This document shows positions 9,312 through 18,562 of a stretch of 64,000 bases of DNA, piece by piece. The notes beneath the pieces are model-generated. The model was not told where the DNA came from. It was given only the letters and a program-made list of their open reading frames with translations, and made no database searches. The position numbers and the translations under genes are program-made. Each line of letters starts with the position of its first letter. Position 1 is the stretch's first letter. Source of the stretch: JBASEY01 sp964404285 (GTDB lineage Bacteria; CSSED10-310); assembly GCA_964404285.1 (NCBI GenBank), contig CAYOJK010000012.1, forward strand, positions 11,590 to 75,589. Direction: 5' to 3'.

Positions 9312-9716
9312 GTGAGAATGATAAAAGAGTTTAAGGAATTTGCTGTAAAAGGAAATGTGGTCGATATGGCGGTCGGTATCATCATAGGCGCCGCTTTCGG
9401 TAAAATCGTTTCATCTTTTGTCGGTGACGTCATCATGCCGCCTATCGGTATGTTGTTAGGTGGTGTAGATTTTTCTAATCTGGCGATTACCCTGAAAGAA
9501 GCGGTAGGAGAAGATCCTGCAGTTGTCATCGGGTACGGAAAATTCATTCAGACGATCATCGATTTTCTGATCATTTCATTCTCAATTTTCATGGCTGTCA
9601 AAGCGATGAATACACTCAAACGAAAAGAGCAAGAAGCGCCTCAAGCGCCTCCGGAACCCCCGGCGCAAGAAGTGTTGCTTACGGAAATACGTGATTTGTT
9701 GAAAGATGGAAAGTAA
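9312..9716 (+). CDS. mscL: Large-conductance mechanosensitive channel
   Basis: 134 residues, normal length for MscL. The first membrane helix carries the highly conserved AVKGNVVDMAVGIIIGAAFG with the pore-lining residues, followed by VIMPPIG. A second helix lies around residues 78-100 and a charged C-terminal helix ends the protein. It forms a homopentameric inner-membrane pore that opens under membrane tension to release solutes at osmotic downshock. The GTG at 9312 sits seven bases after AGGGAGGG; an ATG two codons later is an alternative. Confidence 0.97.
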   Translation: MRMIKEFKEFAVKGNVVDMAVGIIIGAAFGKIVSSFVGDVIMPPIGMLLGGVDFSNLAITLKEAVGEDPAVVIGYGKFIQTIIDFLIISFSIFMAVKAMNTLKRKEQEAPQAPPEPPAQEVLLTEIRDLLKDGK

Positions 9717-9746
9717 ATTATCCTGATGCTATAATCGGACTTATTT

Positions 9747-9929
9747 CTATGGCTTTGAGCGGATTCTGTGATTCATTTCTTCGTTAGAGATCGATCGTTC
9801 AGCTCTTGAATCTTTCAAACCGCGCTCAATCATTCCAGCAAAAGCAAGTTCCCTCAGAATCTCATCGTACGTACTGTCATCAGGTTGATTTCTGATTATT
9901 TCTTTCATTTTATCTTTGGCAGTTAACAT
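9747..9929 (-). CDS. Small antitoxin-like protein, no toxin partner seen
   Basis: 60 residues from the ATG at 9929, chosen because GGAGGG precedes it by six bases; a longer reading from 9974 lacks a ribosome site. The sequence starts LTAKDKMKEIIRNQP, with an acidic middle (DDSTYDEILREL) and a helix rich in Glu and Arg ending SISNEEMNHRI. This composition matches the many small antitoxins paired with RelE/ParE or PIN toxins in environmental bacteria. No toxin gene is adjacent: mscL converges from the other side and the next gene is a large TPR protein. It may be an orphan antitoxin, or act on a toxin elsewhere. Confidence 0.55.
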   Translation of the reverse strand: MLTAKDKMKEIIRNQPDDSTYDEILRELAFAGMIERGLKDSRAERSISNEEMNHRIRSKP

Positions 9930-10000
9930 CTTAACCCTCCAAGCCAAATAGATAATCTCAGTTAAGTATAACATTTCTTGTAAGGAAACTAGAAACCAGA

Positions 10001-10030
10001 AACCAGGAACCGCGCTCGAAGAGCGTCACT
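10001..10030. repeat. Intergenic repeat, copy A
   Basis: Thirty bases starting AACCAGGAACCGC match 60832-60861 with three differences. The copy contains a small hairpin (CGCTC, loop GAA, GAGCG). It abuts the stop codon of the TPR/SH3 gene. Two copies 50 kb apart suggest a dispersed repeat family. Confidence 0.6.
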
Positions 10031-11268
10031 CAGTTCTCATCGCTCAGAACGCGCTTTTCGAGCGCTGCGGTATGCATTTTTAAGATAAATCCTTGAGGCC
10101 GCGAATCATCCACAATTTCATACCAAGCTGAAACATCGCTTTCCTTGACCTGCAGACTATCTCCCGGTTCCAAATACCCCGTTATTTCCGCCATCAGCGA
10201 CGGTTTTTCACGTATGGCAACTCGATTTCCATCTTCGGGAATCATCACGGTAATCGAAGGCTCAGCATCTTCAAAAATCTGTTCATAAATATCTTCATAC
10301 GCTTCAGGCTCAGGCATGGCTACAACCACAGACTCCGGATGCACCAGTGAATACCCTTGATCGATCACATTTTCTGCAGAATGATGTGGCGTCACAAACA
10401 GCGTCGGCAAAAAGCCTTCTTTATTGTGGTGAGTCCGTATCCGTGTCCACGTCGATGACGATGCCAGAACATCGACACGAGTATTTTTACGTAACAGCGC
10501 CAGAACCGGCGATTCATGAGACGGACTCAAACGCAGCGCCGCATTGTCTGTCGCAATATACGCAGCTTTCAATACCGGCGCATCGGTTACTGTCGTGATA
10601 CTCGGCAAAGATATCGCCATCTCCAGCGGTAAATCCGACGATGATGACAAATAGTAAACGAAAGACTGGTATTGCTCATTGCTACCCAATGCCGACGCGT
10701 TCCGAATGGCACGATCGGCATTCTGTCGACTCCCCAAAACCTCGTAAGCTACAGCAAGGTTCAAAGCCGTTGCGGCAAACGATCGATAACGAAAAGCGCT
10801 TTCGAAAAGTTGAACGGCCTGTTCCCACATGCCTGCTCTGGCATACACATATCCATGATTACATGAACTGTCACAGGGTATTAAAAACTTGACGAATTCT
10901 GCGCCCCTGCCTGCAACGCCGTTCAAGCGCGCTAGTCCTTCACAATAAAGCGCTTCCGAACGCAGATCGACAGCGCGCTGATATAAGCGTCCGGCAGCTT
11001 CAAGTTGTCCGGCACGCTCATAGCACACCCCCAAATTAAATTGGGCTGCATGATTACGTGGTCGATACCATACCGATTTTTGCAACTCCTCTTGAGCCTC
11101 CGCCCACATCCCGACACGCATTAAACGAACCGATGACCCAACGGTTTTATTGCCGGCAACAAGCCACCCATCCGCAAAAACAGGATAAATCACCGCGTCC
11201 GAATACACCGCTCGAGGAAATAAAAACATCAATACCAGACACCATTTGATTTTGCCGAGATGCTTCAC
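10030..11268 (-). CDS. Exported TPR protein with two C-terminal SH3-like domains
   Basis: 412 residues from a GTG preceded by AGGAGG. A signal sequence ends near residue 23. TPR-like repeats span about residues 45-210 (EAQEELQKSVWYRPRN and following helices). Two bacterial SH3-type domains follow, about 237-285 (NAALRLSPSHESPVL) and 345-400 (NRVAIREKPSLMAEI). They are separated by an acidic linker rich in Glu and Asp. SH3b domains of this type usually bind peptidoglycan or proteins in the periplasm; TPRs give a scaffold. No enzymatic motif is visible. The context gives no clear partner. Confidence 0.75.
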   Translation of the reverse strand: MKHLGKIKWCLVLMFLFPRAVYSDAVIYPVFADGWLVAGNKTVGSSVRLMRVGMWAEAQEELQKSVWYRPRNHAAQFNLGVCYERAGQLEAAGRLYQRAVDLRSEALYCEGLARLNGVAGRGAEFVKFLIPCDSSCNHGYVYARAGMWEQAVQLFESAFRYRSFAATALNLAVAYEVLGSRQNADRAIRNASALGSNEQYQSFVYYLSSSSDLPLEMAISLPSITTVTDAPVLKAAYIATDNAALRLSPSHESPVLALLRKNTRVDVLASSSTWTRIRTHHNKEGFLPTLFVTPHHSAENVIDQGYSLVHPESVVVAMPEPEAYEDIYEQIFEDAEPSITVMIPEDGNRVAIREKPSLMAEITGYLEPGDSLQVKESDVSAWYEIVDDSRPQGFILKMHTAALEKRVLSDEN

Positions 11269-11443
11269 AATAAAACTCCTCCTAATCCTGGCCGATACCC
11301 TGGCCTATTCTGGCAAAAGTCTGATTTTTTGTAAAACTGTTAGGTTAAAAATTACAATTTCCACTCTGGAAATACCTGTATCAAATTGAAAACAGACGGA
11401 CAACCACTGATAAAACAATACGTTGCTTCAATATATCTTTGCG

Positions 11444-11457
11444 CCTTAGCGCTAAGG
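11444..11457. promoter_or_regulatory. Perfect 14-base palindrome upstream of the radical SAM gene
   Basis: CCTTAGCGCTAAGG is its own reverse complement and lies 70 bases before the radical SAM start, in a 258-base gap with no gene. It is a candidate binding site for a dimeric regulator; it lacks a following T run, so a terminator is unlikely. Confidence 0.35.
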
Positions 11458-11526
11458 ATTGATGGTGATTTTGGATTAACGGAATGAACCGGTGATCTTG
11501 ACCTAAGTTTGAAGAAAAGGTAAACA

Positions 11527-12975
11527 ATGCGAGTGGATATTTTATTTTTGCAAAATATTTGGTTTGAATCTCTTGGTGCGATGAGCTTGGTAGCGGCTGC
11601 TCAAAAAGCCGGTTTCAAGGCGGATGTCATCATTGGGAAAGACAGAGATCTGTTAAAAGAGGTCAAACACTCGAAACCGCGATTCGTCGCTTTCAGTTGC
11701 GTGACAGGAACACAACTTTGGGCGCAGCAGTTATGTGAATATATCAAAAAAGACATCAGCTCAGATATCGCTACGATAATGGGGGGACCTCACCCGACGT
11801 TTTTCCCGGAAATATTGTCACAATCATCCTATCTGGACATGATTTGTATCGGGGAAGGCGAATATGTTCTGCCGGAAATTTTAGCTGCGACAAAAATCCC
11901 TGATGACATTCAACAAATTGAAAATATGCATGTCAAAATAGACGACCGGATCGTTCAGAACCCGGTCAGAGACCTAATCAACGATCTGGATTCCCTGCCG
12001 TTTGTCAACCGGGAATCCCTTTATCGATATCCCATTATTCGGGATAATCCTGTTAAAAGACTGATATCCAGTAGAGGGTGTCCGCATAATTGCGCATTCT
12101 GTTTCAATCACAGTATGAAGAAGCTGTATAAGGGAAAAGGCGCATATATCAGAAGACGGTCTGTTGACAATGTGATTGAAGAATTGAAGGAGATCGAACA
12201 GCGTTGGCCGGTGGAAACATTCCTGTTTGAAGATGATCAATTTGCCGTCAACAAAGCCTGGCTGTTGGAATTCTGTGATAAATATGCACAAAATTTCAAA
12301 CGGCCGTTTATCTGTTATGCACGAGCGGATTCGATTGACAATGATACGGTCAAAGGATTGAAAGATGCCGGGTGTTATAATGTGGTTATCGGTGTTGAAA
12401 CAGGCGATGAACGGTTAAGAAATGAAATCCTGAACAAAAACATCACTGATGCCCAGTTGAAGGAAGCTGCGGCATTGTTCCATAAATACAAGATCAATTT
12501 TTGCACGACCAATATTCTGGGTCTTCCGAACGAAACACAGGAACAAGCGTACCGAACAGTGACGTTTACTTGGGAACTCAATCCAACCTTTACGTGGTGT
12601 TCGGTGTTTCAGCCCTATCCTCGAACGGAACTAGGTGAAATGGCGCTGGCGGAAAAACTGGCGCCTCATCTGGATATCGATGTGATTGAACCCAATTACC
12701 ATTCGAATAGCATTCTACAACAACCGGCAATACGCCAAAGCGTGAACTTACACAAGTTTTTTTATATTTTGTTCAACTATCCTTCTCTGTTTCCTTTCAT
12801 AAAACCTTTGCTGAAATGGCCGCCCAATGTCGTGTTTACGCTTATACACCGAGTCAGTTTTCTGTTTATCTATAGAAAACGCTGGAAAATATCACTGTGG
12901 CGAGCGATTCAAGAAGGTTTCAACACATCCGGTTTCACAAGAAACAAACGTGTCAAACACCAAGAAGATATTTAA
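11527..12975 (+). CDS. B12-binding radical SAM protein
   Basis: 482 residues. The N-terminal part (about 1-130) has the Rossmann-like cobalamin-binding fold of the BchE-type family, with MGGPHPTFFPE near residue 80. The radical SAM core begins near residue 180 with the cluster motif CPHNCAFC (CxxxCxxC). A GVETGDERLRNEILNKN segment near 297 is typical of the family. Such enzymes use a 4Fe-4S cluster and S-adenosylmethionine, often for methylation or ring chemistry on unactivated carbons; the substrate is not evident. AAAAGG precedes the ATG. A glycosyltransferase-like gene follows after ten bases, so the two are probably co-transcribed with cvpA. Confidence 0.88.
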   Translation: MRVDILFLQNIWFESLGAMSLVAAAQKAGFKADVIIGKDRDLLKEVKHSKPRFVAFSCVTGTQLWAQQLCEYIKKDISSDIATIMGGPHPTFFPEILSQSSYLDMICIGEGEYVLPEILAATKIPDDIQQIENMHVKIDDRIVQNPVRDLINDLDSLPFVNRESLYRYPIIRDNPVKRLISSRGCPHNCAFCFNHSMKKLYKGKGAYIRRRSVDNVIEELKEIEQRWPVETFLFEDDQFAVNKAWLLEFCDKYAQNFKRPFICYARADSIDNDTVKGLKDAGCYNVVIGVETGDERLRNEILNKNITDAQLKEAAALFHKYKINFCTTNILGLPNETQEQAYRTVTFTWELNPTFTWCSVFQPYPRTELGEMALAEKLAPHLDIDVIEPNYHSNSILQQPAIRQSVNLHKFFYILFNYPSLFPFIKPLLKWPPNVVFTLIHRVSFLFIYRKRWKISLWRAIQEGFNTSGFTRNKRVKHQEDI

Positions 12976-12985
12976 ACGATAACAA

Positions 12986-14167
12986 GTGAACCGCGTCGTG
13001 ATCCCTAAAGATAACAACCATAAACCCCATTCCACTTCTGGCCGACAACAGCATCGGTCACTTTTCTATTATATTTCCGGCCATGGTTTCGGGCATGCAA
13101 CTCGGTCTATCGAAGTTATCGAGGCTATACAGCGGTTTAGACCTGATATCCCCATTTTTATCAGATCATGGGCATCACCGAAAATATTTGCCGAGATGTG
13201 TCCTGGCTATGACGTCACGTATTGTAAAATGGATATTGGCGTAGTTCAGAGAGACGGTATTTCAATGGATATACCGAAAACTTTACAGGCATTTCAACAC
13301 TTAAAAGATGGGCTTGCGGATGTTTTTCAAACCGAAATAGCCTCTCTAAAAACTCATCGAGCAGGATGTATCGTCAGTGATATTCCTTCCGCTGCACACG
13401 TTTTGGCTCGATCAGTGGGAATACCCAGCCTTGCTGTAACGAATTTTTCGTGGGATTGGATCTATGAAGCATGGCTCGATGACTATCCGGAAGCCGGCAG
13501 GATCGCGGAAGGCTTACGGAAAGAATACGCTCTCTGCGACGAACTGTTACGATTGCCGTATGCGCCGTCAATGGACACGTTTCCGATAATTTCCGATATG
13601 CCCATGCTGGGCAGAAAAGCCGACTTGCCTAAAAACACTGTCAGAGAACGACTTGGATTACAGTCCGAAACACGACCTCTTGTATTGCTGTCTTTTGGTG
13701 GAATGGGTTTGGATGAAAAAGCCTTAGGCGCTTTAAATCAATTAGACGATTTTCATTTATTGACAACGTTCTCCATGAACAGCGCACAGATAACGCAATT
13801 GAAGCCGCTTGGAATCTATGATATAAATTATCCTGATCTAGTTGGAGCTGTGGATATCGTTGTCACCAAACCAGGATATGGGATTGTGTCAGAATGTGCC
13901 GTCAATCATACTCGAATGCTTTATACGGATAGAGGCCCCTTTCGCGAATATGATACAATTATGGAACAGATGCCCTATTGGAATTGTGGTTTATACATAC
14001 CACAGAAAGCCCTACTTGAAGGCGACTGGAAACATTATTTAGATGATTTGATGAGCAGAGATCCCGTCAATGTTCCGGGTTCGACGGAAGCCGCGTGTGC
14101 TGAGGGTGCAGAGGTTGCTGCGGAACATATTTTAACGCGCTATGATAGGGGGAGAACAGCGAAATGA
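12986..14167 (+). CDS. MurG/GT28-like glycosyltransferase
   Basis: 393 residues from a GTG. After about 27 polar residues comes YISGHGFGHATRSIEVI, the nucleotide-sugar glycosyltransferase N-terminal signature also found in the N-terminal half of L-arabinokinase-type proteins. The C-terminal half has VLLSFGGMG and TKPGYGIVSEC, the donor-binding loop of GT-B enzymes. The acceptor is unknown. No good ribosome site precedes the start, and no alternative Met occurs before about residue 90. Its stop overlaps the cvpA start by four bases (ATGA). Confidence 0.75.
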   Translation: MNRVVIPKDNNHKPHSTSGRQQHRSLFYYISGHGFGHATRSIEVIEAIQRFRPDIPIFIRSWASPKIFAEMCPGYDVTYCKMDIGVVQRDGISMDIPKTLQAFQHLKDGLADVFQTEIASLKTHRAGCIVSDIPSAAHVLARSVGIPSLAVTNFSWDWIYEAWLDDYPEAGRIAEGLRKEYALCDELLRLPYAPSMDTFPIISDMPMLGRKADLPKNTVRERLGLQSETRPLVLLSFGGMGLDEKALGALNQLDDFHLLTTFSMNSAQITQLKPLGIYDINYPDLVGAVDIVVTKPGYGIVSECAVNHTRMLYTDRGPFREYDTIMEQMPYWNCGLYIPQKALLEGDWKHYLDDLMSRDPVNVPGSTEAACAEGAEVAAEHILTRYDRGRTAK

Positions 14168-14796
14168 ATACCCTGGATTATTTTATAGTGTGCATTCTTT
14201 TAGCGCCTACAATTACCGGATTGTTCAAAGGGTTTATTCGGACAGTTGTCGGTCTGCTTGGCATTATTGGGGGTATCGTTTTAAGCATGGTTTTTTCTAG
14301 ACCGCTTGGAGTTGCAATCGGTCAATTTTTTGGCGCTAAAGATTTTTTTGCCGGTAAGCTCCTCTCTTTTATCATCATCTTTTCGTTGACCTCGCTTGCC
14401 GGATTTATATTGGCTGCCTTGATGCATCGAATCGTATCGTTGGCCAACTTGGGGTTTCTCAATCGTTTGTTAGGCGGACTTTTAGGGCTGTTACAAGGTT
14501 TGGCGATAACGGGAGCTATCCTGACAATTGTCACCATGATTCCATCAACTAAACCTTGGATCGACAATTCGCTGGTCAGCCTAAAAATCGTCGACGGCGC
14601 CGTGGCCACCGCCAACTTTTTACCAGACGAATGGGCAGATTATGTTCTCCCAGAGCGCTGGATTGGCTCCTCACGAAAAAATTTACTCGATGTATTGAAA
14701 GATGATGAAGAAGCCTCACAAGCTATCGACACCAAACAAGCCGAAAATGAAGACGTTAAAACTCCGCGTTCCCCGGAGTTCTCGGAAACGGAATGA
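14164..14796 (+). CDS. cvpA: CvpA family membrane protein
   Basis: 210 residues. Four hydrophobic segments (about 4-22, 29-50, 62-85 and 103-123) and the opening DYFIVCILLAPTITGLFKGF, with GFIRTVVGLLGIIGG, match the CvpA/colicin V production family. The C-terminal 60 residues are polar and acidic. CvpA homologues act in the inner membrane and have been linked to envelope homeostasis and bile or antimicrobial tolerance. It is translationally coupled to the preceding glycosyltransferase. Its last 41 bases overlap the 3' end of asnS on the other strand. Confidence 0.85.
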   Translation: MNTLDYFIVCILLAPTITGLFKGFIRTVVGLLGIIGGIVLSMVFSRPLGVAIGQFFGAKDFFAGKLLSFIIIFSLTSLAGFILAALMHRIVSLANLGFLNRLLGGLLGLLQGLAITGAILTIVTMIPSTKPWIDNSLVSLKIVDGAVATANFLPDEWADYVLPERWIGSSRKNLLDVLKDDEEASQAIDTKQAENEDVKTPRSPEFSETE

Positions 14797-16162
14797 CATC
14801 ACGGATATTCGCCATTCCCGTCACATATTGAAGCAGTCGTTCGAAGCCCAAACCAAAGCCTGCATGGGGGGCCGAGCCGAAACGCCGGGTATCCAGATAC
14901 CACCAATAATTTTTGATATCTAGACCTTTGAGCTGGATCAGTTCCTTTAAAATATCTAATCGTTCTTCACGTTGGCTGCCGCCGATTATCTCCCCGATAC
15001 GAGGAACCAGTAGGTCCATTGCCGCAACTGTTCGGCCGTCATCGCTCCGGCGCATATAAAATGCTTTGATATCCAATGGATAATCCCGCACAAACGTAGG
15101 CTTTTTGATCAACTCTTCCGTCAAAAACCGTTCGTGTTCCGTCTGTAAATCTATGCCCCAAGAAACGGGGAAATCAAATGTTTTATTCGATTTTTTAAGC
15201 AAATCGATCGCCTCGGTATAGGTCAATATTTCAAAGGTGTATTTTTCTATGGCGTCTAGCCGTTCAAAAAGCGTCGGATCGATCCGCTGATTGAAAAACG
15301 CCAAATCTTCTTCACATCGCTGACGAACACGGCGTGTGACTTCTTTGATAAACAACTCCGCCAGAGCAATATTGTCATCCAAATCATAAAACGCCATTTC
15401 CGGCTCGATCATCCAAAATTCCGCCGCATGTCGAGGCGTATTGGAGTTTTCTGCTCGAAAAGTCGGACCGAAAGTGTAAATTTCCGACAACGACATCGCA
15501 AACAATTCACCTTCAAGCTGTCCGCTGACAGTCAAACCAGTTGGAATCTTGAAAAAGTCCTGGGAGAAATCCACCTCCAATTTGCCTTGGTCGGTTTTGC
15601 GCATAGGCACGTTATGCAGGGGTAGAGTGGTAACCTGAAACATCTCACCAGCGCCTTCACAATCCGAGCTGCTGATTATCGGTGTGTGGATATAGAAAAA
15701 ACCTTTTTCCTGGAAAAACTCATGGATAGCGTACGCCGCAGCATTTCGAACACGAAAAACAGCTCCATAACTATTAGTTCTTGGTCGTAAATGAGCGATA
15801 GTGCGTAAAAACTCATTACTATGCCGTTTTTTCTGAAGAGGATAATCTTCATCACAATCACCGAAAATCTCGATTTGATCGGCATGAATTTCAAAATTCT
15901 GCTCTTTCCCTGGTGATTCGACAAGACGACCTGAAATACGAACACTCGATCCAATCGATGTTTTTCTGACCGATTCAAAATTCGCGAGATTAGACTCCGC
16001 AACAACCTGTATTCCCGATAGGCACGAGCCATCATTGATCAGTAAAAACAAAATGGATTTGCTCTCACGCTTCTGCCGAATCCAACCCGTGATGACCACA
16101 TGATCCAGACTGGTTTCAGACTGCAATAAAACCTTTATTTTCTTACCTCTGTTGATCGCCAT
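14756..16162 (-). CDS. asnS: Asparaginyl-tRNA synthetase
   Basis: 468 residues from the ATG at 16162, which follows AAAGGAG; the frame is open further upstream but without a ribosome site. An OB-fold anticodon domain (VVITGWIRQKRESKSILFL) precedes a class IIb core. AsnRS-type features are TFGPTFRAENSNTPRH for motif 2 and GFGLGFERLLQYVTGMANIRD for motif 3, ending in PFPRTPGNAEF. Length equals that of the E. coli enzyme. It charges tRNA-Asn directly. The gene converges on cvpA with a 41-base overlap. Confidence 0.96.
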   Translation of the reverse strand: MAINRGKKIKVLLQSETSLDHVVITGWIRQKRESKSILFLLINDGSCLSGIQVVAESNLANFESVRKTSIGSSVRISGRLVESPGKEQNFEIHADQIEIFGDCDEDYPLQKKRHSNEFLRTIAHLRPRTNSYGAVFRVRNAAAYAIHEFFQEKGFFYIHTPIISSSDCEGAGEMFQVTTLPLHNVPMRKTDQGKLEVDFSQDFFKIPTGLTVSGQLEGELFAMSLSEIYTFGPTFRAENSNTPRHAAEFWMIEPEMAFYDLDDNIALAELFIKEVTRRVRQRCEEDLAFFNQRIDPTLFERLDAIEKYTFEILTYTEAIDLLKKSNKTFDFPVSWGIDLQTEHERFLTEELIKKPTFVRDYPLDIKAFYMRRSDDGRTVAAMDLLVPRIGEIIGGSQREERLDILKELIQLKGLDIKNYWWYLDTRRFGSAPHAGFGLGFERLLQYVTGMANIRDVIPFPRTPGNAEF

Positions 16163-16312
16163 AGATTTGTCTCCTTTACGTTTAACGATCCAACCGGAAT
16201 AAGGAGTGTAACGCGAAATCAGCGTAAATGTCCAGATTGTTGACCCTGATCTCAAATTTGAATTATTTACATGTTTCAATTATTTATAAGATTCTATGTT
16301 TTAGCGCTCGAT

Positions 16313-16341
16313 TGACACGTTGAAACACCTGCTTCAAAATT
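16313..16341 (+). promoter_or_regulatory. Candidate sigma-70 promoter
   Basis: TTGACA at 16313-16318, a 17-base spacer and CAAAAT at 16336-16341 lie 37 bases ahead of the methyltransferase ATG. The -35 box is perfect and the -10 box matches four of six positions. Confidence 0.4.
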
Positions 16342-16378
16342 CACGTATTCGATCGTAATAGGGGGGGAGAAAACAATA

Positions 16379-17176
16379 ATGGCGGAATCCGAAGCTTGGC
16401 AACTGAAACTATTTCGTAAAACACTCAAAAAAAAAGAAAAATGGCAGATTATCAAAAAACTTTTACCGAATTTGTCGGATTGTCGATGTCTGGACCTTGG
16501 CTGTGCAAAAGGCACGATAAGTTACTTTCTGAAAAATGAAGGCGGCGTTTGGTTTCATGAAGATTTGGATTTCGTGAATGTCAAAGCCACCCGCGATCTT
16601 GTCGGCCCAAAAGTCGCCGTGATTTCACCGGACGGTATTCCTCACCCGTCAGACAGTTTCGATGTCATTGTATCACTAGATATTCTAGAACATATCAAAG
16701 ACGATGTTTCTTTTGCCGGCGAAATGGTCAGAGTCTTGAAAAACAACGGCTTATTAATCTTGTCAACACCGGCAACAGGCCCTTTTTACCTGGTCAATCG
16801 ACTAAAAAATCTCTGTGGATTGACACCGGATCAATATGGTCATGTGGTGGAAGGATATACGTTGAAAGAATTGACAAAAATGTTTACTGAAGCAGGCTTG
16901 AAAATAGAACAAGCAACAACTTATTCACGATTTTTCACAGAATTTGTGGAGTTTTTAATAAATTTCGCTTTTATTAAATTTATGCGCGGAAAAACCGTCG
17001 AAAAACGAGACGGCCATATTACTCCCGGCAGCGCTGAAGAAGTTCAGAAACACCGAAAACAACTCGCCTTCTATTCCCTGATTTACCCGTTTGTGTGGTT
17101 ATTCACGCGGCTGGATATTTTGTGGCGGGCGCTGGGAATACCCGGATATGCTACGCTGTTGATTTGCAGAAAATAA
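16379..17176 (+). CDS. Class I SAM-dependent methyltransferase
   Basis: 265 residues. The SAM-binding motif I is CLDLGCAKGTISYFL (about residue 38), followed by IPHPSDSFDVIVSLDILEHI, a standard post-I to motif IV stretch of the UbiE/Methyltransf_11 type. Two hydrophobic segments near the C-terminus (about 180-200 and 228-250) suggest membrane association, as in lipid- or polysaccharide-modifying relatives. A GGGGGGAG ribosome site precedes the ATG. The substrate is unknown; the neighbouring glycan genes make a surface glycan or lipid carrier plausible. Confidence 0.8.
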   Translation: MAESEAWQLKLFRKTLKKKEKWQIIKKLLPNLSDCRCLDLGCAKGTISYFLKNEGGVWFHEDLDFVNVKATRDLVGPKVAVISPDGIPHPSDSFDVIVSLDILEHIKDDVSFAGEMVRVLKNNGLLILSTPATGPFYLVNRLKNLCGLTPDQYGHVVEGYTLKELTKMFTEAGLKIEQATTYSRFFTEFVEFLINFAFIKFMRGKTVEKRDGHITPGSAEEVQKHRKQLAFYSLIYPFVWLFTRLDILWRALGIPGYATLLICRK

Positions 17177-17203
17177 CAATCAATATCAGCAGCCCGTATT
17201 CGT

Positions 17204-17224
17204 GAAGTAGTCTCAAACTATTTC
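17204..17224 (+). terminator. Weak hairpin between convergent genes
   Basis: A seven-pair stem (GAAGTAG with CTATTTC, one G-U pair, seven-base loop) lies between the convergent methyltransferase and DUF2142-like genes. There is no clean T run, so termination is only suggested. Confidence 0.25.
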
Positions 17225-17227
17225 GTA

Positions 17228-18562
17228 TTAAAAATATAAACCTTTGATCAAAACGTGAAACAGACTCCAGAAACTCACAGTCCATAAAAGTGAAACGATG
17301 ATAATAATGCCCGGACGATGCCATGCTTTTGGTATCAAACCGCTCAACCCCGCAGTAATAATGACTGCAAAAGCTGGTAAAGCCGGAAAAAGATATCGTC
17401 CTTGAGACAGACTGCCTTTCATCAAGAAACCAACAGTCGATGCTAAAAACATTGTCAAGATACTGATAATCAGCACGACTGCCTGGAGCCCGTCACGCAT
17501 TATTTCCGGTTTTTTACGATGAATCAGCAGGCGACCCCAACCTATTACCGCCAATATCAATAGGATTCCATAAACTCGATAAATCCAATCCGGCCCTTCC
17601 AACGACATCCATCCAAAATTCAAAATCGCGCTCCGTAGAAAAGCCGATAGAAAACGTGCAGGCCAAGAAATGTTCCAAGGTAATGTTCCTCCGTCACGCA
17701 GCCCAAAGAACAGCTCCGTTATCCGAAGGCCATATTCTCTGACAACGGCGGGTTTATCGATCAGAATCAAAAAAAACGCCCAGACCGATCCGATGCCGAT
17801 AATCGGCCAGACCCACCACGGAATACGATGACGTTGAATACGGTGTCGACCCAGTATGACTCCGGCCACACAGACCAACAAAAGTGGAAGGGCAGCCTGG
17901 TGAGTGACGGCGGCGAAGACACTTGCTATAAAAGCCAGTCCCCATCCTGCATAACGACGCTCCGGTCGCAATAACCATAATGCCGATAACACCATCATGT
18001 TCCCGCTTAACCAGGCCAAAGCGGTTGCGTTGATTGCGCCTGCCATCCACACGTATTGCGGCGCCACCATGATCGACATGGCAAGAGCTTGCCAGCGACT
18101 TGACGGAAAAACTTCTATAACGATCAGACCCCAAAAAACAGCGGTTATGGTGGAAAGAAAAATACTGAACCCTCGAAGAACAAACAAAGCGGAAAGCACA
18201 TCTTGAACACCGGCTATCTCAAGAATTCCACTGGAGATTCGATAATACAGCATGGGTTTGGAAAACTGTGTCGGCACAATTCTCAATAAAGGCGCCTGAT
18301 AAAATTTGTCCGGCTGATTGGTAGGAAAATCTACTCCGGCACGCTCCCAAAAAAAATGATCGGTCATAGACGATAAAACTTGTTTTTCCAAAGATTCGCG
18401 AGCAGCAGGATTTGTTCGCTCCATACAACCGACCAAATGTGCTGGTTCATCGGGATACATGAACGGCGGTGTCCAAACGGCGAACATCACAGCCAAAACA
18501 ACGAAAGCCGGTAACCAGGGCAGCCAATACCGAAAAGTCGGTTTGTAAGCATCACCACCCAT
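17228..18562 (-). CDS. Polytopic membrane protein, DUF2142-like
   Basis: 444 residues from the ATG at 18562, chosen because GGGAGG precedes it; the frame opens further upstream over the neighbour. About ten membrane helices. After the first helix comes PPFMYPDEPAHLVGCM, the PDEPAH loop typical of DUF2142 and related GT-C-like proteins found in O-antigen and capsule clusters. Such proteins are thought to be lipid-linked-sugar glycosyltransferases with the catalytic acid pair in this periplasmic loop. It overlaps the end of the TPR gene upstream by 11 bases and ends a three-gene operon. Confidence 0.75.
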   Translation of the reverse strand: MGGDAYKPTFRYWLPWLPAFVVLAVMFAVWTPPFMYPDEPAHLVGCMERTNPAARESLEKQVLSSMTDHFFWERAGVDFPTNQPDKFYQAPLLRIVPTQFSKPMLYYRISSGILEIAGVQDVLSALFVLRGFSIFLSTITAVFWGLIVIEVFPSSRWQALAMSIMVAPQYVWMAGAINATALAWLSGNMMVLSALWLLRPERRYAGWGLAFIASVFAAVTHQAALPLLLVCVAGVILGRHRIQRHRIPWWVWPIIGIGSVWAFFLILIDKPAVVREYGLRITELFFGLRDGGTLPWNISWPARFLSAFLRSAILNFGWMSLEGPDWIYRVYGILLILAVIGWGRLLIHRKKPEIMRDGLQAVVLIISILTMFLASTVGFLMKGSLSQGRYLFPALPAFAVIITAGLSGLIPKAWHRPGIIIIVSLLWTVSFWSLFHVLIKGLYF

